64,000 nt of DNA from Pardosa pseudoannulata. Taxonomy: Eukaryota > Arthropoda > Arachnida > Araneae > Lycosidae. Where the stretch lies: contig CM063503.1 of the NCBI GenBank assembly GCA_032207245.1, positions 59,995,776-60,059,775 of the forward strand. Direction: 5' to 3'. Under the pieces are notes generated by a model, which made no database searches, was not told the DNA's origin, and was given only the letters and a program-made list of their open reading frames with translations. Of this stretch, positions 43,101 to 52,100 are shown piece by piece. The position numbers and the translations under genes are program-made. The first letter of the stretch is position 1, and each line of letters begins with the position of its first letter.

Positions 43101-46100
43101 TTGTTGAAAATTTAAATACTTATGCTCTATTGAAACAGATATGCTTTCAGCAAGCACCAAGATTCCATTAGAAAATCAAACCCTTTCCTTAAGCAGTATG
43201 TCTCAATCTAATTACCCTTCATGTTGAAAAACGTTGGCTACAACTCTCCATACCAAACCTCACTTATAAGCTTTTCAAAAGGTTCAGCGTGGCTAACCGG
43301 ATTCTTGTTACTAATACTGATACAAGGCATTACTTTTTACAGTATCAATATTATCTACAATTAAAATTTTAAATTATACCTAAAACATCAAGCGTACCAT
43401 TTATTACACCAGTAAATCATGTTATTGTACTTATGGTATATTTAAACAGACGTGCTTTCAGCACGCACCAAGATTCTTTTAGATGGCATGAATCTCCCTA
43501 TTACCCTTCATGTTGAAAAAAGTGGACTACAATTCTCCTTACCAAACCTCACTTATACGCTTTTCAAAAGGTTCAGTGTGACTAACCGGATTCTTTTTAC
43601 CAATACTGATACAGAGCATTACTTTTTGCAATATCAATATTATCTACAATTAAAATGTTAAATTATTCCTAAAACATCATACATACCATTTATTACACCG
43701 GTAAATCATGTTATGTTACTTATGGCCTATTGAAACAGATATGCTTTCAGCACGCATCAAGATTCCTTTAGAAAATATGATACCCTTTTCTTAAGCAGTA
43801 TGTCTTAATCTAATTACCCTTCATGTTGAAAAATGTTGGCCACAACTCTCCATATCAAACCTCACTTATACGTTTTTCAAAAGGTTAAGCGTGGCTAACC
43901 GGATTCTTTTTACCAATACTGATACAGGGCATTACTTTTTACAATATAAATATTATCTACAATTAAAATGTTAAATTATACCTAAAGCATCATGCATACC
44001 GTTTATTACACCGGTAAATCATGTTTTTTCCTACATTTTATACAAATTTTAGCAGAGGTAAAAGCTATGAAAAAAGACTTCATATTCCACTAAATTCGGT
44101 AAACACGTCAACATATCTTAATTTCCTTGAATACGTTTGAACATTTAAAACATATTCGAAACCCATAATTTCTGAAAAGGAATTTCGGTAGAATAGTATC
44201 GACAACTGCTCATTTATTATGGGTAAAAATTAGGGTAATAGAGAATGTTAACTTAATATCGTTCATGTTGTCGTGCTGTGTGACCTTACTCATGCATTTA
44301 ATTATCAGCTATTGATTTAATATAAGACAGCTTTTATTTCTCATTAAATAACAAATGTGTCAAAATAATTGATGAAGTATGTAATTATCAGTCGTTTACG
44401 AAACTCATTCATCATTCTCTTTGTAAATCAATAATCAATTTGAGAACTGTATATCATTTTAGCATTCTATTTCATATTTTTAATCTCAGAAGTTTTTTTA
44501 ATGAAATTTTTTAAAGAAAAAACTTGACGTTTATTCCTTTATCATTATTTGAGGGTGTTTCTTTCTCATTCAATATTGATATTCCTTATATAAAAAAGGT
44601 TTTTCTCGATAACAATTGGTTTATTTTATTTTATTTTTTTTACCCTCGGTAGTAAACAGCCTCCACTAAGGATTAGGTTTTGAGATATTTACCACGAAAC
44701 AGTTGACTCCGGAACAGTTAAGAAAAAAAAAGAGAGAGAGAGAGAGAGAAAATAATCATGAGTCATTCTTTAAAAATTTCCAATGTTTAAGATAAATTAA
44801 AACTAATTCATGGAAGAAGGTAGTCTTATGCTAGCCATTAAACGCCTTAAAGTAAGCGAAAAAAAGATTAAAAAAGCTAACCAAATCTAAAACGAAACCC
44901 TACATTTGGTGATGTTAATTGGGTTCCAAAATAATATTAAGAACATGTTACTTTTACACAATCAAACTTGGGATGAATTACACCCTAGAAAAAAATTTGG
45001 AATAGAAAGTATGACCTAACGGCAAGTTGTAAATACATTCCATTTTACCGGCTCTAGGGCTCGACAAATTGGAATTCTGTTCGGGATGTCAAATTTTAAG
45101 AGCGAAAATTTATTTCATATTTGTAAAAAAATTCTTTATTAGGAAAAAAAATTATAACTTTTTTTAACAAAAATTAATTTTTTATAGCTTGGAAGCCTGG
45201 AACATAATTATTATTTGTTATCATATTTAATTGCAATGCCTAGCAGAGCTCGTAAAATGTGTAAAAACACATTTTTTTAAAGAAAGATTGCAATACGTAA
45301 CAATTTGAGGTAACAAGTATATTAACAAAGCATAGGTTGATATGATGTTTGGTAGAATTTACACTGACCTATTATAAAAGGAAAAGGGTGATTAATCTAT
45401 TGTTTTATTTGTGCTAAAACTACGTTAAGAGGGACAAATGATTACGAAACTGTTTCGTTTACTCAATTCATGGCAATAAGAATAAATATTGTAAAAAAAT
45501 AAAATATCTTTTTTGTTTATATAACGTTTAAAAAAAAATGCAGGTGGGGTGGCATTTTACGCCTTTGCTTGTGGCTGCAAAACTGGTAGAGTCGGCCCTG
45601 TTGGAGTCTTGTTGTTGGCCAGCCCTCTTGGCTAAAGTCGCTATTTTTATGTGTCTAGGGTAAGCCATTTTATCATCTCTGATTAGATATGCTATTAACC
45701 CCTTCCGGTAAAATGACGAGTCTAGCTCGTCATTGGTTTTTCATTCCATACCGCACAATGACGAGATACACTCGTCATGCGACTAAAGTTACTGATAAAT
45801 ATGATAATTAATTTAGTTTAAAATTTCTAGTGTACTGAATTTAGCAACACTTTTGTTACTTGTGGAAATCCCAGGTCACTATTACATATTGTTTATTTAA
45901 AGTTTCTTGGTACAAGTCACTGCCAAATTGATGAGTCAGAATAAAAGAAAACCTACTAAGAAATGCCGTGTGTGTTAACAAGAATCAAATTAGAAGTGAG
46001 ACTCCTTGGCGATGTAAACAATTCAGAATTCCTTTGCACTTTGTTTTGAAAAGTACCACTAGCTTGAAGACTATTATCTTAATTTTACCGTTTCTGATAC

Positions 46101-49100
46101 TTAACACTATGTAAAAAGTGGATTTTAATTAAGAATATGTAAGAATTGTAAAATAAAACAAGTTTTTTAAATAAAAAATAAATGGTTATTTCACGCACAG
46201 TTTGTCATTATTAAATCGTACCGGAAGGGGCTAAGAACTTCAGATGATATAACAAAGAAAATTAAAAAAAAAACCTGACTTCATAACATGGCTTTAACAT
46301 TTAAGGTTAACTTTGTATGAAGAGAAGACAACATTAGGAGGCAAATTTCTTCTGTACATGATCCTTCATTCATTTGATTTATTTTTATTCATGAGATACG
46401 AATTCTTTTTTAGATTGTAGTATTTGTGAAATAGGCTTAATAATTATATTGTTCAACGTAAAAAGAAATAAGAAGCATAAAGTGGCCTCCCTTTTAATAT
46501 TACCCAACGAGCGGTGGTAAGCATGCTTCCCATTTCAAAAGAAGTTAAAATCGAATTAAACCAATTTAATAACATAAATAAATTTATTTTCTAACTCAGT
46601 CTCAACTCAAAAAATATTTTAATATACTATTTCTAAGGAAAACGACTTTATAAAGTGTTAATTTATTTTTATATACATCAAATAGCATTTGATTTCACCA
46701 CAATCTTACACAAATTAAATGCTCATGATGTTTTTTTTTTATTTCATGACTTTGTTACATAATTTATTGTTGGTATTTCAGATCCGCCAAGTTGCAGAGG
46801 ATATCATAGACAAACTGCCTAACCGATTTCCTCTAGCGGATTTACAGGGACGAGTAACAGATGATGGAACTGTGTCACCTTTTGCTGCAGTCGGTCTTCA
46901 AGAATGTGAAAGAATGAATATTCTACTAGACAGAATACATTGTTCACTTACGGATATAGATCACGGACTCAAGGTAAGATAGGGAACAATTGATGCACTG
47001 TCTTGCAATGTCTATTTCTTTATTTCTAATATTTATTACCTCGATAACAGAAAAAATATTTTAAGTCTTCAGTAGCATCCTGAAAAGTCATGAGAAATTT
47101 ACTGAGAGAGAGTACGATAATCAGAAGCCGTTCTCACCCAAAAGTATATTGGTTAAATGATACTTGGTTGAGTGTGAAAATTTTTCAAAGATATAATACC
47201 TGTAAATTACTTGAACTGAAGCGATAACTAAGTTTCCTGTTCACTTTGCATGCAGATAATTATTATCTGCATGCAAATGTAAAGGAACCATTTCAATGTT
47301 CTATTCATTTGAGTCATTTATGAATAATTATTAATTTACACTATGTTCCAATAATTTTCCAAAACGTGAAGAAATTTTTAATATTCTTAGAAGTGATTAC
47401 CTCATTTCCATTCTATTTGTACTGCAGAGTATAATCTGTTCACGAAATTTAAGACCAATTTTGGGATAATACTCTAAAGAAATTTTCAACATTTCTATTG
47501 CAGTGCGAGTTGAGCTTTTCGAATGAATACATGTAATAGTCTGGAATGCAACAGCAGTTTCATTTCACAAGAGAGATGTTGGTACAACTGAAGTCTAATC
47601 TTTGAGTGGTCCTCAGTAGCAGTTTTGCACCTAAGTCTTCATACCACTGCATGCCAATCGCATGCCAGATACAGGGCAAAATAATTGAAACTCCTTAGGA
47701 TTGTGTTATAGAGAGTAATCTAATAGCAAAACTTTCCTACCTCACTAATTTTTCACCATACCTCCTGCAGTACCAATACATGTTGAGCTTCTGTATGTAA
47801 GTATTGGTCTGGATCGGAGTCACTGTTCCATTGACAGGTGTGTTATTCGACTGAAATTAAATCTTTTGAGTTGTCCGTAATGGACTTTTTGCATACGAGT
47901 CTTCGTACCATTGTATGACAATTACACTTTTGATACAGAGCAAAGTTATTGAGCTATCACTAGTTGTCATGCGGTTTCTAGTTGCTAATCCAGGAAAATT
48001 CTTATATTCATATATTTTCATGAAAACTGAAAACAAACCTGAATGAGGGTAAAATGATATGAATGCAAAAATATCTTGCATTGCAAATATTTAAAAATCA
48101 TATTTTTATTTTCATTCGCTTTATCGATAAAGACATCAACAAATAAGGTAAGATGTACCTTATTTTATGGACATATATTGGTATGTAGTATAGTTACAGG
48201 GTAAAATAATTGAAACTCCATAGGATTGATTTATAGAGAGTAATCTAATAGCAAAATTTTCCTACCTCACCAATTTTTTCACCATACCTCCTGCAGTACC
48301 AATACATGTTGAGCTTCTGTATGTATGTATCGGTTTGAGCTGGATTCACTGTTCCATTGACAGGTGTGTCATTGAACTGAAATTAAATCTTTTGAGTTGT
48401 CCGTAATGGGCTTTTTGCATCCGAGTCTTCATACCATTGTATGACAATTACACGTCTGATACAGAGCAAAATTATTGATCTACCACTAGTTACCATGCGG
48501 TTTCTAGTTGCTAATCGATGAAAAGTTTTGTATTCATATATTTTCACGAATGCTGAAAACAAACCTGAATGGATATAAAAAGATATGAATGATAAAAATA
48601 CAATATTGCAAAAATTTAAAAATCATTTATATTTTCATTCGCTTTATCAAAAGCGACATCAACAAATAAGGTAAGGTGACTCTACTTTTCAGGACATATA
48701 TTGATATGCAGTATTGGTAAATGCTAGAAAAGGATTCGGTTTCATATTGTAGGAATAATTAAGTTCCCGAAAACTGTGTAGTTATAAGTTGTATTATGAG
48801 ACCTCTCTTCATATAGCATGCCTTTCATTTTTCTTTAACAGCATTTGAAGTTGTTATCCAAAGCTGAAAATGAAATATTTTTTTTTCAAAATGTGTTAAT
48901 ATTATGCGTTTCAACATAATTATTCTATTTATTAACACAGGGTGAGTTACCTTGGAGTGAAGAGATGGAATTATTAGGTGATGCTTTAGCCTCGGATGCG
49001 GTACCTCGACTTTGGGCCTGTAAAGCTTATCCTTCACTGTTACCACTTGGTTCGTGGTTCACAGATTTATTACTAAGACACAAAGGTAGGAAATTTTGAA

Positions 49101-52100
49101 CTCTTTTTAAGTATAGAGGAGCGCCGATTATCCGGATTGATCGGGACCGAGGTCAGTTCGGTTGAAGAAAAAAACTGAATAACTAAAACAACTTTAAAAA
49201 ACGGTTAGGGTAATGTTATTAGGTAACTTCCTTTCACATTTTTTCTAGGCTTAGGACTGGCAGTGTTGGTAGTGCATGTCTTAGAAATCACAAATGGCGT
49301 GTATAGAAATCAATTTTAGCTTTATCTTAAAATTTTATTTTCTTCAAAATTGGTACAAAGTTGTTCATACAAGTATGCATAGAAATAATTATATATAATA
49401 TATGCACTGTACAGTACATAAGAATTTCTTAATAGTTTTATGCCTCATATAGGTCATTATTATTATTTTTTTGCAGCCATAAATAGGGGATCCCAAGTAA
49501 GATTATACAAAATATACTAGGTAGAATAGCTTAAATGGCATACGAGAATTATTTCTATATGTTTGTATTTGTGTTTTGCTAGCGTAGAAAGTTATTAAAA
49601 TAAAAGTTAATAAAACTGGACTAATCATTTTATATTGAGAACTTTGAAGATCCGGTTAATTCGACAATCCGGTCAATCGGCTTCTGGATAATCGTCGCTC
49701 AACTGTATACACGTCATATATGAGTGAGTGTATATGAAGCAGCGATTAAATATTAAGTTTTAGTTATTTAAATGTTATTCAATTATAATTTAATAGTGTT
49801 TAAATATTAGTATAATAAAACACTAATAACTATTATTACCTTGGCTTACATATACTATATTATAAATTCCATCCAGTTTATACATATATATTTAGCATTT
49901 TATTAGTGTAATAAATTAGAAAAAAGTAATGAGCTTTAATCTAAGTTTTATTTAGAATAGGACACTGAAGAAAGTATCTTGTGCTGCATGTTTGTAAAAT
50001 GTGTTTATCTCACCACTATCCAGAATTTTTTCTATTTGACAAAAGCAATTGACTAAAGCTTGTCTACATAAGCATGTAGAGATGTTTTAATTCTGATGAA
50101 AGAGCTATTACAGAGATACGGAAGAAAAACACAAAGAGGTAGAAACTTCAGTATAATAAATTATGTTAACCACGATGAAAGTAATTGTTACTGCAAAAGT
50201 GATCAAATACTATTAAATATTATATAACAGGGATGTGCGTTACTAAGCGATTTTTTTAACTTATTAACTTAGAGTTACGAATTTTTGCTCACATATCTTT
50301 AGAGTATGTCTAAAGTTGCTAATAAGTATTACTTTTCAGCTCTCGACAAATGGGTACATGCCGAATTGACAGTTTTACCTCCTGTTATCTGGTTAGGAGG
50401 ATTATTTAGTCCACAGTCCTTCCTAACTGCTGTTATTCAGACTTCAGGACGTAAACACGACCAACCCTTAGATAAATTAGCTCTTCATTGTGAAGTTACA
50501 AAAAAGAGTCCAGAGGATTGTTCTATTGCGCCAAGAGAAGGAGCGAATATTGCAGGACTTTACATGGAGGTAAATATAAAAATAATGGAAGTTATTAAAA
50601 ATACGATTTTCGGATTTTGTTTGAGAGTGTTTATCATAAGTATACAGAAGTATACAGAATAAGTATACAGAACACAACTTAGAAATAAATTAAAAATTAT
50701 TATTTATTTCAAATTTAATCCACTTCAATAGATCTACCGGAGATTTTTGGACCATTTCGGAAGTGAAAGAAAATAATTAATTTTTCATACCTTTAATAAT
50801 ATATAATTTTCCCCATTATTTATAATCTTTTCTAGCATGACGATCATTTGATCGTTCTTCTACTATATTGAAAAATGTTTTTAGAGGCAAATAAGCAAGC
50901 AATACTTGGCTGATATCTGCTTTAATTATGAATTTTTCCTCCAGATATTTTTAGAATGGAAAAACCAAATGATAATCAGAGAGTACTAGGTTTGGCCAGT
51001 ATAGTGGATGTAGCAAAATTTCCCAACCTAGCTCTGAGATTTTTCGACAAGTAGCCAAAGTATCATGATCAAAGATAGTCTCTCAAAATGTTGATTACCA
51101 TTAAGATTAAAATCTTCTGGTTTAAATCTTTTTGAACTATTTGCCAGTTTCATCCAAAGCTTCATCCAAGGCCGTATCTAGGTCCTTTAGCGCCAGTGGC
51201 AAACAAATGACCTGAGCCCTACCGCCAAATAGAGTGAGAAAATATATAAAATTGCTTTTTTTATATCATATATTCAGAATGAACTCACAATTTTTTTAAT
51301 TCTCAAATGTTCCTAGTATATTACATTTTTCTTCTATTTTTACCTTATTAATACTTAAAAATATTTTTGAACACTTTAGGCGTATTGTTTTACTGATGAA
51401 CTGAATAGTTTATTTGAATTGATTATTTTTTTTTATTTAGACATTGAATTTTCATAAAGAATTTAAGAATTTCTAAATTTAAATTTAGTTTTAATAACCT
51501 GAAAAAATTAAAAATTTAAAACGAGTACCCGGATTTATTTTAAAGCATATTAGTAGTGTTTGGTAAACATTTTGTAAGTATCCATTACAAGTTTTTCTCT
51601 AAAAGCATTTTAAAAATAAGAAAATTCATAACTTTTTTAAACACATTGGATTTTATAATTAAAAAAAATACTTTTCAACTTAAGAAATATAGATGTGGTG
51701 TCCCTATCACTAATGCGCTCATGGCAAATGCCACCTTTGCTACGCCATAGTTACGGCCCTGGCTGCATCTCTACCAAAAACTATCACTAAATTTCGTCAC
51801 GCTTCTGTAACATTTCTTCCTTATTAGATTCGTACAAAACCAGTGTCGTATAGTAATTTAATCGGTAGCCGTCTACATGATTGCATCTCACTTAGTAATC
51901 AAATGAATCACTATTGTTTCAGTGAATTTAGGAGAGCATAAGTGCATAAATACAGTGATTAAAGAGTAACAATCCTCTATGTATTGAATCCTCTACGTAT
52001 TGAATGTGTATTGAAACTTGAACTAACATTTATCGGACAGAATTTTCCAGAAGACCTTAATATTTATTTTTCATTTTCCTTGATTTTTTGTATATTAATA

